Assembly: GCA_015501585.1 (NCBI GenBank)
Contig: JADNRY010000002.1
Location: 682,001-746,000, forward strand
Direction: 5' to 3'
Source: Rhodocollybia butyracea
Lineage: Eukaryota; Basidiomycota; Agaricomycetes; Agaricales; Omphalotaceae
Length of the DNA stretch: 64,000 bases
Below are positions 34,198 through 46,002 of this stretch, piece by piece. The stretch's first letter is position 1, and the number at the start of each line of letters is the position of its first letter. A model generated the notes under the pieces. That model was not told the origin of the DNA, searched no databases, and saw nothing but the letters and a program-made list of their open reading frames with translations. The position numbers were made by a program, and so were the translations under genes.

Positions 34198-34645
34198 GGT
34201 GGTGGGGGAGACAATTATGGGACTTGTTGAAAATTTTCAACATTGCCTTATTAATAGATCGTTGCCCGAAGCCGTAGCCGAAGTGACCGGCATCTGTCTT
34301 AAGACGTAAAACAACATATCACAAAATACGAATGTGATAGAGGCGTTTTCAGAGTTCTCGAAGACTTAACACGTTAAACTTAAAGAAAATGTTATCGAGG
34401 AAATGATTGGGATCCCCAATCAGGAGTCTAGGCGCCCGCGGCATATGCTGTCTTGTAGATCAATTCAATTGTTGACACCTGATTCGCATAAGCGCCCGAC
34501 GTCGAGAATGATCCCAGTTAAACTTAGGGGTAGTACGTCCAGACTAGTCCGCGGGAAAGGAATTAGAATGCTAAATGCCGAGAACATAAAAGGGATTGCT
34601 AGCAGAGTCGATCCTAGGCTTGGTGGGCTGACCGGGGACGGTCAG

Positions 34646-34664
34646 ATCATTAGTTTGGGGGAGA
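34646..34664 (+). promoter_or_regulatory. Polypurine tract before 3' LTR
   Basis: TTTGGGGGAGA directly precedes the 3' LTR start at 34665, the expected position for plus-strand DNA priming. Confidence 0.7.
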
Positions 34665-35376
34665 TATTAGGCCTAAAATCGGCCTAAGGCGTGTAACCGT
34701 ACATTTTGACACTTTGTACATGTTATACAATGCAATAAGAGAGTTATACGGAGCCCGAGCGTGATAGCTGTTGCCGAGGCAAAGAACTTAACAATAATAC
34801 TCAGTGAGCCGTGAAGGTACGCCCACAAGCGTAGCCTAGAGCCAAGCTAGCGAGGATACCTGGGCTGCCCGGAGATGTAACGCTAGATTGTCAATCTAGT
34901 TATACCCAAGAGTGTAGACTCTCTAAACTACAGGACATCTCGAAGCGGGATAAGTACTAAGCCAACGCGTTACTCGAGGGAAGGAATTATGAGGGAAGGC
35001 ATCCCTCACACTAAGACCCCCAACGAGCTATGTTAAGATGTGGACTTTACAGTCCGTAACAATGGACCAGAACGATCCCGAGGAAACCGTAAAGATCTAT
35101 TCGTGGCACCGGTCGCAACCGTGAGGACGGTAGAAACATGCTTAGCGGTCCTACGGAAAGCTACGTGCCGGGATAGCCTTGGCAAATCGAAACATTTGAT
35201 CTTAGAAATCATACACGGAAGGTCTTATCCGTTAAAGCCGACTATCGGGAATCACTTGTACATACTCAGCGCAGTTGCTCGAGATTATCATAAGTGGTGT
35301 CGTTGGAAAGCTAGATAACAGGCCTTCTCGAGAGAATGTTAATCACACTCAGGATGGACAGAACTATCCAAGGAAT

Positions 35377-35665
35377 TGTTAAAGGTATGATTTATACAAA
35401 GTGTCCAGACTGGGGATTGAACCCAGGACCTTCTGGTGAAATCCCAAGATGCTCTAACCAACTGAGCTATCTGGCCATGGTTACAACTACTTGGTATCTC
35501 ATCAATGTAGTGACAGAGGTGCCCTAGTGTCCTCAACCATTATAAGGCATTACATGGATATCTTTTGATCCAACCCCCTAGGTTGATTATATAGACAAGG
35601 GCATTTACACATAACACACACATCTCACCATTGTAGGGTGTCAGGATTGATTATTAATCCCAACA
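35377..35665 (-). repeat. TRIM family A solo LTR in Gypsy 3' LTR
   Basis: 289 bp, TGTTAAAGG...AATCCCAACA, with target duplication GGAAT at 35372-35376 and 35666-35670. The 5' LTR of the same element gives the empty site (CCAAGGAATAGAATG near 17655). Confidence 0.93.
35402..35476 (-). tRNA. tRNA-like sequence inside TRIM-A LTR
   Basis: Matches 6726-6800 and 26678-26752; A and B boxes intact. Confidence 0.65.
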
Positions 35666-36797
35666 GGAATAGAATGAAACTCACCCAAGGGAAACCGGGC
35701 GGCGAGTGATCATGAAGCGCAAAGGTACTCCTGACCCCGGAGAATTGTGGAGTAACCGGAGAAACCTCGCTCGGATCAAAACACTCTAAAACTATGTTAA
35801 TCCTCACGAAATCATATTTTACCTCTGATATATACCCAAGAATGGACTATTTCTTTATCGTGTGTACCATATATAGGCTGGAGTTTCCTTTCCAAGCCAG
35901 ATTCCTCTGTTCCACTCTCGTTCCGTCTCTCTCCATATCTGTTTCATCTATTTTTCGTATTAAACTCTCTCTACTCAGTATATAAGCCAGATATATTTAT
36001 TCAATAAGACAAGTTTCTTGCCCTCGACTTGACTGCTAAGACCAGTGCTCCGTAGAACGTGCCCACGGGATCAGTAGTGACGCCTCCTGACTTGGTTATC
36101 TTAAGAAAGTAATAAACTTCACGCGCTTCGCAAAGCCCATTTATATCTTGATCAAATTTAAGTGTGTAGAGTTCTCTCGAACTCCAGATCAACTCAAATC
36201 TAGTTGCTTCCTTAGAGGGGACGGCTTCTAGTAAGGGATTATTCGGCTCCAGAGTGAGGGTTCCTTAGTTGACTTCTTCACGAAGTTAGACGAGCCACTA
36301 AGATTGTGGTACGAGTTCCTAGTGATTAAGTTCACTCACAATATCGTAGCTTGGCCCAGAGTTTGGTTGAGGACTTTATGGTGTCACAGCAGCTAGTGCC
36401 AGAGTTTGCCTAGGGTTGTTGACAAACCTCGAGATTACTATTCTAGCTAGAGCCAGAGTTTGCCTAGGAGAATCTTAGTTTCGTTGCATTGGTTTTGGTT
36501 TTGGTTAATTGATTTGGACATACACACCTGGTTCCCTCGTACACTCATACACCCCAACTAGGCTTCTCTCGACTTAGTTCTAAGAGTTGTCTAAGCTTAG
36601 TTACCCATGTTAGTGCTACAGTCTTGAACCTGGAGCAGTCACGCGCGTACATCCGATATTACAAGTCTTTCCCTCGGGGAATCTCTGACAACCCGCCCTC
36701 ACTCCCTTACATATCGGTAGTCTGGTTAGGTGCGGTAGTGTTTTTGTTAGGTTGTTTTATAGCACCTTTCGCATACCTACACGTAAATACCCAAATA

Positions 36798-36928
36798 GCG
36801 CCAGACTTGCAATGAATTCATGTGCACTGAAAAGTGATGAATTGTGCATTGCAAGTCCTGGATGGTATCTGTTGTTTGCAGAGGCCTTCAGAAAGTCTCC
36901 CTACCCTTGGAATCTGCCTTCATGTCGA
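36798..36928 (-). repeat. Remaining part of the split A repeat
   Basis: It begins with the second GCGC target copy and continues the A repeat left at 16954, ending at ATGTCGA like the other copies. This proves the Gypsy element inserted into a pre-existing YR-element remnant. Confidence 0.88.
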
Positions 36929-38520
36929 ACAAAAGGTAAGATACTAGATAATATCATAGTCCATAGTACCTCAAGTATGCAATATCCAATATTAGTATCA
37001 AATAGTCCTGAGCTTGCACTGTGTACTGTGAAGCAAGTACCATGTGGGCTTGATGTAGAAAGCTTACTGTTGTGCTATCCTGCTATTTTTTTGTTTAATG
37101 AGATTTTTTTTGTGGTAGGTTGCTGTACCCAGACTAGAATTACTAGTTACTTATGATGGCTCATACTACAGTGCAAAGGTATGTGTCAATGATTCATCAC
37201 TGGCGGCTGGCTGTGCAAATTTGATTATCCCACTGGACAAGCAAAATTGGGAGCATGAGCAAGAATTAAGCACTTCAGTGCTAGTTCTTGTTGAAACTAG
37301 ATTACCGCTTATGAGTCGTATCTAATCAGTAATGTGAGTTGACTAGATGCACTTGCTATACGATCAATGAACTGTTGATATATGCTATGTTGAAACTCAC
37401 CCTCAAACACTAGACGCAGCCTCTATGCAGGATTGTATAGATGTAGTCAATTATGACATTTGCTATTAGTCTTATGATACATAGCTTGTATGCTGCCTTG
37501 CAGTACCTATGAACAATACCTATAGAATTACCATACGGACTCCATCTTCTAGGGTACATTATGCACATGTATATGCACTATGTTTAGCAGTACAACTCAA
37601 GTAGACTCATACATTGTTATAGGGTTTATTATATTCTGTAATATAAATACTGTAGATATTTTCCTGTAACAATAACCAAGAATCCTACTATTTGTCTGGA
37701 CACTTGTTCTGCTCTCAAAAAACACTCTTCTATCTCCCGTAACACCCTTACACTCTCAGGTGAGTATGCTGTCAACCTTGTGTTGACTGACCGCTGTTTC
37801 TACAGTTCTCTAATGTCTGTATATCTGTATATGGTCCCATTTATGTGCTATCAGTATCTGGATGATTTGAGCAATGCAATGAGAACATGGGAGGGCCAGG
37901 TCACTGCCTGTTTACCTACCCCTTAGCCTGAGAGTCAGGATTTAGTCCCATGCCCCTCTGAGGCCTTGACCAAGAGGTTGAATCTTGGGCACCATTTGAG
38001 CCACATATGTACATACTACTAGTAGTAGTGATCAAAATTACAAACTTCAAAGACATTGATTTAATTAACAAAGATAATGACCATGCCTGACACTCATAGG
38101 GGGGGGCAGGGTCTGGATTTTTGTAGACTCTGGCCTTCTATGACCTAGCTGGAGTCCTGAACTATGGTTTTTAGTCACCCAGCCATGATCACTTGTCATA
38201 ACTATATAATTAGTGAATATGGGGTTGATTGCCCCTCCTGATGGCTCAATTCTGATGCTTGGTAGGATATTATATAGTGCATAATACAAGAGCAAGTAGG
38301 ACAGATAAAGGCTATGGCTTGAGCCGCTTGAAGCCGGCTTGTGAGCCGGAGCCAAGCCGCCTCTTGGCTAATGAGCCATTGAGCCATTTGAACAGCTCAG
38401 CTCAAGGTAGCTCAGCTAAAGCCAGCTCAGAGAGCCGACTTTGAGCTGCGCCATTGCAACACTAGTATGCATCTATTCCATATATTGTTTTCCAACACCT
38501 GATCAGTCTGTTCTATCCCA
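36929..38520. other. Decayed AT-rich stretch with low-complexity segment
   Basis: No gene recognised. Around 38310-38455 lies a degenerate GAGCC/AGCTCA-rich low-complexity segment. Confidence 0.45.
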
Positions 38521-38521
38521 G

Positions 38522-38957
38522 AGGATTGCAACCTTGAACCAGAGGACCAGGGTGATGTTGCCCTAGTTACTGATGTAGATGGCAAAGTAGTTGTTCACAT
38601 TCATGATGTCGATTCATGGGAGAAGCAGTATGGGATGCGAGCAACACAGAGGGAAGCAGCAACAACACAGTACGCATGGTATGAACAGTCCGGACAAAAA
38701 GGCAAGTTGTGCTTGACAAGTGGAAAGAGCCAAAGAGATGGCCTGTTGGTAACAATAATCCAGAGCTGCTGCCAGCGAAAGGGAAAGGTAAAGTAGACAA
38801 GGGGAAGGGAAAAGAGAAGGCATTGCCACTTTATAATGATGAGGATGACAAACAGCATGGTGATGACTTGGAGTAGGGGAGTTGGGAGCAGCAGATGGAG
38901 GAAATGTTTAAGGATGATGGTGAAGACAAGGAGCACATGGAACAACTGATCAAGAAG
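38522..38957 (+). pseudogene. Hypothetical protein exon, decayed
   Basis: The frame opens EDCNLEPEDQGDVAL, VTDVDGKVVVHIHDVD and SWEKQYGMRATQREAA. A frameshift near 38700 moves it to another frame reading DKWKEPKRWPVG and a Lys/Gly-rich GKGKVDKGKGKEK run, then an acidic end with a TAG near 38875. The same frame continues to a possible donor GTAAAG at 38958. Coding texture is clear but no family is recognised. Confidence 0.45.
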
Positions 38958-41590
38958 GTAAAGTTTTCCTTGAACTGCTACAGGATGTGATGCAAGACTT
39001 AGGTAGTAATTGCTGTATCAGTGTACTTTAATATATCTTCTTCATTGCTTGCATTTAAGTATGATAGCAATTGGAGCATAATGCACAGTGTTTCCTTTAC
39101 CAGACTGTGCTCATTTATATATGTCAATTGCTACTCTTACTAGTAGTACAGGATGCTTGCCCCAGAGCTAAGCGCTGGTTACTGTTTGGGTGTTGTATTC
39201 AGCTCATTAAGTGACCCCAGTCTTCAGACCCACTTGAACTGCCTTTGACTTCCTTATGATCATACATAGCCTATATGAAGATAATATATATAGTATGGAT
39301 TATAATCAATCTGAGAGGGTCAAGATAGTTATTGACTTGTTATTGTCAATACAGATCTACTATCTATGGCCTCTATGCTTCTTGCCTCCACAACTGATAG
39401 ATTGGAGAATGAACAGCTTACCAGATAGCTTATCACAAGTGTGGGTTACCTCAGCTATGGGTTACCCAGGCCTGGGTTTCCCCAGCTGTGGGTCACCCCC
39501 AGTCAGCCTATCAAAGAGTGAGAAAAGAAAGTACAAACAATCTTCTCCAAGTTAAAATGCAGGCTTACTGGGTACCTATCCCATATCTCATACTCATCAG
39601 GTCATTTACGAGTCCTGAATGTAATGAAGGCTTGTCCTTATGGCGGGTTTCGGCATGAGAATTTGTCCCAATTGAGCCTGATCTTGTCCAAATCAGGTTG
39701 ACCTAATAAGGAGATTTAGTTTCGATATATTTAGGATGTCAAAGTGTTTGACATGTGACCTCGTGGTTGCTCATCCCGTCCTTCTGTTTTCTCGTTTGTT
39801 TCACGCAACCTCAACCATCTTTCCGGCTAATCATGACAGCGCTAACAATATGCATGTTCCTGATAGATGTTCAGATCGACAACTCCGTTTACAGCGTCCT
39901 CACAGAGCACTCATTTCTTAAGATCTTCTCTTCTGTCCTTCATCGTTCAAGTGCGGGATTCTCCAACCTCAGCCAACACAGGACCCAATCAAATCCAGAG
40001 ATCAACCATGGGCAGGCTCCAGTGCTTTTCCAGCACACAGATATGGCATTATTTAAGCATCCAATTGTATGTCACAACTGGATTTTACCCCTATGCCCTT
40101 CTTGGCCTTTCTCGGTACTTGAAAGTGCAGGAGCACACCTCAATATCCTCTTACTGCCTTCCCAAACTGTACCAGCTTATGTCGATTTGGCATCATTTAT
40201 GGAGTCTGGACATACTTGAAGCTCAACCATCTCTTGACTTTCATTGCCTTCCTTTCCCTCTATGTTTCTTCTCTGCCCTTTCCTTCCAACAATCAAGCCA
40301 CTGGTCAGGACCTTGACTGCCATGTTCTTTTCCAATGTAGTACCTGCATAGGAACATGGTTTTCTTTTTTGGCCTGAAGCATATTAAACTTCCGAGAACA
40401 GTGCTTATCCAGCACATTCTCCAATGTAAGCTCATTACTTTATCTTTTTTATAATCTCTTTTGAGTCAGGACTTGTACCTGCCACGCGCTTTGTGCGATG
40501 GCCCACACTCGCAAGTTCAGCCTGGCTGGATAATCATCAGTTGGTGAGGATTGGAAGACTATAATCTATTGTGTTGGTTTCTATGGCATATAACAAGACA
40601 ACCACTCCATGCTTCAACTATAACATGATCAGAAAGAGTGGCACAACTAATAATAGTCTTGTCATTACAGGTCCTGTAAAGCTGTTATTGATGACTATCA
40701 ACACAATAACAATATGATTCAACAAGTTCCAGTCAAATACCTCAAGATATACATGCAATATAATATACTGGTGGGAATCTAGGCAGATCCTAGTACTTGT
40801 TCCCATGAGTCTATGTGGAGTCAATGGATCATGTTTTTTGATGCTGTTACCAGGGCACATCATCCTTACTATGTAGCCAAAGTGTTGGGCTCATCTTGGG
40901 TAATAAAGACCATGACATAATAGTGTATACTACAAATATGATTCCTGATACTGTTGAAAGCACATTGGACTGTGCTGGGATACCCTACTGGGTTCCCCAA
41001 AATCTCCCCACTGGGTTACCCAGGGATACCCCTGGGGCTGCCCATGAGGGAAACCCTGTGGGATTTCCCAGGGCAGCATATCATATTAGATAGGGAAATG
41101 GCACAGAATGTCACTCTAATTTGATGGTTTAGAGGGCTGCCTGAAGTGCTGTGTTACTTGTAAGCAAGGCACAAAGTGAAGGAGGAAAATATGCACAGGA
41201 AGTGACATGGATCATCTAACAGCAGCCTGACACTTATCAGTTGTAAATTCAAGAATAAATAGATAAATAACCATACACTAAACACATAGTTGTGTGTAGG
41301 AGTTTGTACTTGGATTGCTTGAAGCTTTGGTCCAGTAGTTGAGGGCCTGAGTTGTGCTGAGAGTCCAATGACAAGGACACCTGAATTAGATAGAACTGGA
41401 GCTGAGAGAATATCTGAGCAAAGCTCATCTATGACCACAGTGTCTTCTGTGAATTGCTGTAAGACAGAGTTTGAAGATGTGAATTGGGAAGATCAGTATA
41501 AAGTGTGACATGTTTGACATTCTGCATCAGAGAGGGAGTAATTGCTTCATGGAAAGCTTGTTCAGCTGAGAAAAAAACTTTATACTTGTG
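38958..41590. other. Decayed stretch without supported gene
   Basis: ORFs such as 39755-40219 (+) have no motif or codon support. Two GGGTTACCC/GGGTTTCCC-rich patches (39420-39500 and 40980-41070) look like small degenerate repeats. Confidence 0.4.
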
Positions 41591-41596
41591 ACTTTG

Positions 41597-43880
41597 TTAA
41601 ATTACTTGAAACTTACTTTGAGGACTGTCAGTGTATACCAATGAACAAGGTGGATGTCCATTCTCCTTAAGCCCATTCTGAACACCAGCAAGAAGATCAA
41701 CTACAAAAGATAAAGACTTTGATGGGACCATTCCAAGACTGCAAACTTCTTCGAAATGATTGGCATTGGTGTACGAGGCCTCATGGATATGTTCACCATT
41801 CAAGCCACCCATATATTTGAGATACTGTCATGATAGATTAGTACAAGAAATTCAGAGTAAGTACTATAGGGTATAGGGTAATCGGCCACTTAAGGGCATT
41901 TTAAGTATGCCTCAATGTGCGAACACCTTCATAGTCTAAGTAAATTCTCAAACAATGGGGCCAAGTCTTGTGAACATTTTAAGCACTTGATAACAGCTGT
42001 ATTCCCCTTTTTGATTGATCCACAGGCTGTTTCCGGCGGAAGGTCCAGATTTAGGAATAGTAGGGAACTTGGCCACCTGATCCAGAATGAGGGAACGAGA
42101 AGCATTCAACAGAAAATTTACAGCTCATGACATTCATAGCATTGAGAAATGGAAATAAAACAAACCTCAGGTTAGTGAGGGCGCTTTTCATCCCAGGACA
42201 CCAAACCTTTTGAATCGCATTGGCAGCACAGCCACCAAATAAGGAAATAGCCGAAATCTCCGATTTTTGCCAGAAGATTAGTGGATGCTGTCACTCACAG
42301 TGAGTGTCCGGGCACGCAACAATTCTCAGTGCAAAGCTCTGGAAGTATTATATGTTTTAAGACTCTTTTTGAGAGCCCTACCAATATACTTCCAAGCTCT
42401 ATTCACTGAATGGCTGAGTAGTGGGGGGTGGCCAACTACCCTATACTCTATAGTAACACTTACATCAAAAGTGTGGTTGACTTTCATGACATCAGCTGGA
42501 AGACATGCTTGTGCTCACTCAATGAAAATTTGGTGAGCTGATGTCCAATCAACAAACATGGACTGAACAGAAGGTGGTGCTCCAGCATATTGGAGAGGAT
42601 TATTGAAGGAAGAAAACTGGGGCACTTGCTCAGATCCATAGAGATTGTATGAGCAAGCAGCATCAAAATACATGAGCTCTAACTCAGCATGATGCTTCCA
42701 TTGAAGTTCAGACATCATCTCAGAAAACAGAGATGGTCCAAATTGAGTAGCAAAGGTAGTGCACATTTGCGACATGATTCCTCAATCTATAGCACTGCAT
42801 GCACTAATATATGCTAGAAAATGTCTAGCGTTAGTTATATTTAGAGGAATACTAACATTAATGCTTCACCAACTGAAAGTCGACATGGAAGCTGAGCTAT
42901 AATATGTGGAGTACTACCTTGCCAACTAGTACCACAGCCCAGGTTTTCTTTTCAAGTTGCGTCACAGATAAAACGGTTTGTGAAAAGAAAGTAGTCTTTT
43001 GGATAAGACTTCACACGATGAGCAATCAGGTTATCATTGTATCCTGAATCAATACTATCAGAGGAATTCATGTATCTACATACCAAAAGCTTACCATTTT
43101 TGCTCAAGTGTCCACCACAGGTACATTGAAAATAATCTGGTGCACCTGGCAAGTATGAAGGTAGCCATACAAAGATATCCCAATGATAGAGATGATCTGG
43201 CTGAAGTCCCATGACTGCTGCATCATGGAGAGCAAATACAGGGTGCTTGGGTCAGTGAACAAACTGACCCTCATGATAACAAGCAGGTTGACCATGTTTG
43301 TGAATCTCCTTCTGGATTTGAAGTAAAAAAGTTTGAAGCTGTTGATGGTGACAGGAGTGTACTTGAGGCTCTGAGTTCAAGGTCTCGCTCTGAGCAGTCA
43401 CTGCACTATCTTCAACTGATTCAAAGATTTTGTCCACCACACTCTCATCGACTGGTTGCATGCTAGCCACTATATCTGCATGCTCATCGTTCTCTTGAAT
43501 GAAAGCCAAGTCCTCACTGAGCTTATTGAATCCTTCAGTTGTAAGATGTGAACAGTCTACAGCTGAATTAAACTCTCAGACTTTGATACTAGCATGTTAA
43601 AATCACCTTCACCATGGATAGACGCGTCAAAGTTCTGTGATGCGTCGTTTGATCCCAAAACAGCAGCTACAGAGTGTGCGGTCTCAGAGGAAATGCCTGA
43701 GTTTGTAACCTGAGCCACTGAGGTGGCCACAGCACAATTGCGAGACCTTTCTGCAAAGAAACCAGCAGATGGAGCTGGGATGCAAGAGGTGGATGAAGTA
43801 ACGGAAGGAGTATGGTGAGTAGTAGCATCCTGTAACGATGTTGGACTTGCATGACCGGAGACTGACAACAAGTTGGCTGA
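41597..43880 (-). pseudogene. DUF6729-like transposon-associated gene relic
   Basis: Read on the minus strand, an acidic N-terminal region (43871-43252) ends at a TGA. The same frame then gives FVWLPSYLPGAPDYFQC, HLSKNG, a 50-nt GTAAGC...TTCAG intron, and YNDNLIAHRVKSYPKDYF followed by FTNRFICDA. This resembles the DUF6729 region of large agaricomycete mobile-element proteins. Further on are FVDWTSAHQIFIE, a KVNHTFDV segment where a catalytic Asp would be expected, and CSLVYTDSPQ. Several stops and frameshifts make it dead. Assignment is from memory of the motif pattern. Confidence 0.5.
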
Positions 43881-44840
43881 GTTTCATTTTCAACCTGCAC
43901 CCACACATTTACCACCCCAGTTTGGATTATTTTGGCTAGTAGAGTTGCCTGGTGGGATGTCTTTGGGCATAGAAATAGTGTAGAGAACCAAAAACCATGA
44001 TTGTATGAGTCAAAAGTCAAGTGAAACAACCAAGCGGAGACGGGGCAGCTGTGATGAAAACATGATAATCAGACCTTGTTCATTATGTGCTTGAGAAATA
44101 ATTTTCATTGCTGAACTAGATACAAGTATCAATAGATACTCTTGGTCAATCAAATCAATGAGCCCTATGCATAATGTACAGCTCAAATTCCCTGTATTAT
44201 GGTGCAATTACTGCGAAACTACACCGTGACTACTCTTCAGAAGCCAGTAGTATAGTTAATAACATGATGGTGTATGCACATAGTCCAGTTCCAAAAGGGT
44301 TATTCAATTCACAACAAGATATCCACGGTACTATCAAAAATCATTAGTATAATACAGTAGATGAATTGAAAGAACAACGCACCAGTTCTCCCGAGTCCTA
44401 CTATACAATCTATATGCAGTCAATGAAAGCAAGACCGAATTTGAGGATACATAGTCAGAAGTTCAGTGAGAGGGGTGGAGAAGGCTTCGTTCGTTCATGA
44501 GCTAGACTGCTCAGAGGGCCGTACCGGGGATTCGGAAATAGTGGTGCAGAGGGTATAAGATGGATGAGTCACTGGGATAGATGATAGGATGATAGAGAAG
44601 AAAGTGTTGAAGAGTCGTAGTTGTAGAAGTCCGCACTGATCGCTGGAGCCGGCATCAAAGTGCCGGGTGGCTATGCAGTCCTGACTCCCGATTTGGTGTC
44701 AGGTCTCCACAGGCGCACAAAACGAGCCAAAATCGCGACCTAAAATAAGCTTTTCCACAACGGTGGGGGTAGTTTCTGGGGGCCTTAAAGATAGCTGTCC
44801 ACTGTTGCTTACAGCACTTATCTCAGGATTGTACAACTAC
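43881..44840. other. Boundary stretch before the gene-dense region
   Basis: No gene recognised. Downstream of about 44.5 kb, repeated elements stop. It probably includes the 3' untranslated region of the phosphatase gene. Confidence 0.45.
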
Positions 44841-45928
44841 TTATACAAAATATGGCATATTCTGTATGACCGCCGTCAGTGAACTATTGATGCCAGCTAA
44901 AATAAGAAGCTTACCATCCTCCTCGTCTGCATTCCCTTATCCCGCTCATTTTCCTCCGCGGGGCCATAAACCTCAAACGTCCTCTCACCCGATTCGTGTA
45001 CGGTCATAATTGAGGCCATATTTCCACATCGATAACAATAGTTTGGGGCGCTCCATACGGTGACCAGCTGCTCGTCAAACATATATTTAAAGCCCTCTTG
45101 GACGAGCTGGTGGGCGCGTGCGATGAGAGACAGTCCGTTTACGTGATTGAACTAGTGAACAGTTAAAATTGCAGAGTATTGCCCTTTGATTGGCACTCAC
45201 CTCTCTTGTCACTCCACTACCAAATAGCCAGCCAGCACCGCGCGGGCTTACCGCCCAATTCTCCATAAGCTCTTCCGGGTCACTCCACATCAAATCGCAA
45301 AACGGTCCTTCATGCGGAATCTCCTGTGCTCGACTCAGCACGCGGATCTGATCGAGTGTTCTAATATCGGGACTGAGGCCCCCATGGACACAAAGCGTCG
45401 TTCCATCGATGATAGCGGCAAGATTCAAGTAGTCAAAAACGCTACAACACGCTTTCCAGACGGTTGTTGAGCCGTATTTTTGCTGGCATTCGTCGTAAAA
45501 TCCGTACACCTGCGTTATCTGCCGGGATTCATGATTGCCTCGTAGTAGTGTCACCTTGTCAGGCCAAGTCGCTTTGAGTACGAGGAGCATCGAGACGGTT
45601 TCCAGGGAATAGTGACCTCTGTCTACAAAATCACCCTGGATAACAGAAATTGTAGCCTTGTCATTCCATGCAAAAGCAAGCACCTACTTGCCATGAAGAT
45701 GTAGCTGGTCTCTGGAACATTTCCTCCCTTCCTTAGCAGTTCGAGCAAATCCCAGAATTGACCATGGATATCGCCGCATATCGTGACAGGGCTTGATACT
45801 GGGCGGATTGTTGATTCTTCCATTAACAACGCACGGACTCTGTCGCACAAGGATTTCATTGAGTCTTCATGTAAATGTTCGCATCGCTGTAGCTGTTCTA
45901 GCCATTTGTCTGGGGTGAATGGGGCCAT
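44841..45928 (-). CDS. SIT4: PP6/Sit4-type serine/threonine protein phosphatase catalytic subunit
   Basis: Four exons: 45928-45692, 45635-45201, 45151-44915 and 44861-44841, giving 309 codons, close to the ~305 of PP6. I chose the start MAPFTPDKW at 45928 over an upstream ATG at 45970 because it aligns with the family start. Metal-site motifs [13 protein letters not shown] and GNHES are present, as are [10 protein letters not shown] and [11 protein letters not shown]. The C-terminus ends PYFV, the counterpart of the family PYFL/DYFL tail, encoded by a 21-nt last exon. Intron 1 has a GC donor (GCAAGT). The enzyme dephosphorylates Ser/Thr in growth and cell-cycle control. It is divergent with uL5m, 74 bp apart. 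Confidence 0.92.
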
Positions 45929-46002
45929 ATGATCAAAGAATAAACGCTTAAGCGCCCAATTGAGCGCCATTAAAATTTAGGTGCAGCTTCTCTCTTCCAG
46001 CA
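45929..46002. promoter_or_regulatory. Short divergent promoter between SIT4-like and MRPL7-like genes
   Basis: 74 bp separate the two start codons, so both 5' untranslated regions and the core promoter overlap or are very short. If the phosphatase used the upstream ATG at 45970 the gap would be only 32 bp. Confidence 0.55.

Larger units (their letters stand above)
16955..36797 (+). mobile_element. Giant Ty3/Gypsy LTR retrotransposon, 19.8 kb
   Basis: LTRs are 16955-18795 and 34665-36797. The target duplication is GCGC (16951-16954 and 36798-36801), and the interrupted A repeat reads through once one copy is removed. Internal order is gag, protease, RT-RNase H, integrase (the Ty3 order), then about 6 kb with two antisense genes, then the PPT. 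Sense gag-pol is dead through stops at 20215 and 24379, a frameshift near 26130, and TRIM insertions at 21233, 22848 and 26484. Further TRIM copies are at 28055 and 35377. The length is far above the usual 5-8 kb. Confidence 0.92.
34665..36797 (+). repeat. 3' LTR of Ty3/Gypsy element, carrying a TRIM
   Basis: 1839 bp once the TRIM-A insertion and its duplicated GGAAT are discounted. It ends CCCAAATA, followed by the target duplication GCGC and the rest of the A repeat. One 2-bp indel and 24 substitutions separate it from the 5' LTR. Confidence 0.9.

Noticed and set aside
38310..38455. CRISPR-like or structured repeat array
   Set aside because: Degenerate GAGCC/AGCTCA low-complexity sequence without regular spacing; CRISPR arrays are not expected in a fungal genome.
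39755..40219. 154-codon plus-strand ORF as a real gene
   Set aside because: Several overlapping frames are open here, composition looks non-coding, and no motif, intron or conserved pattern supports it.
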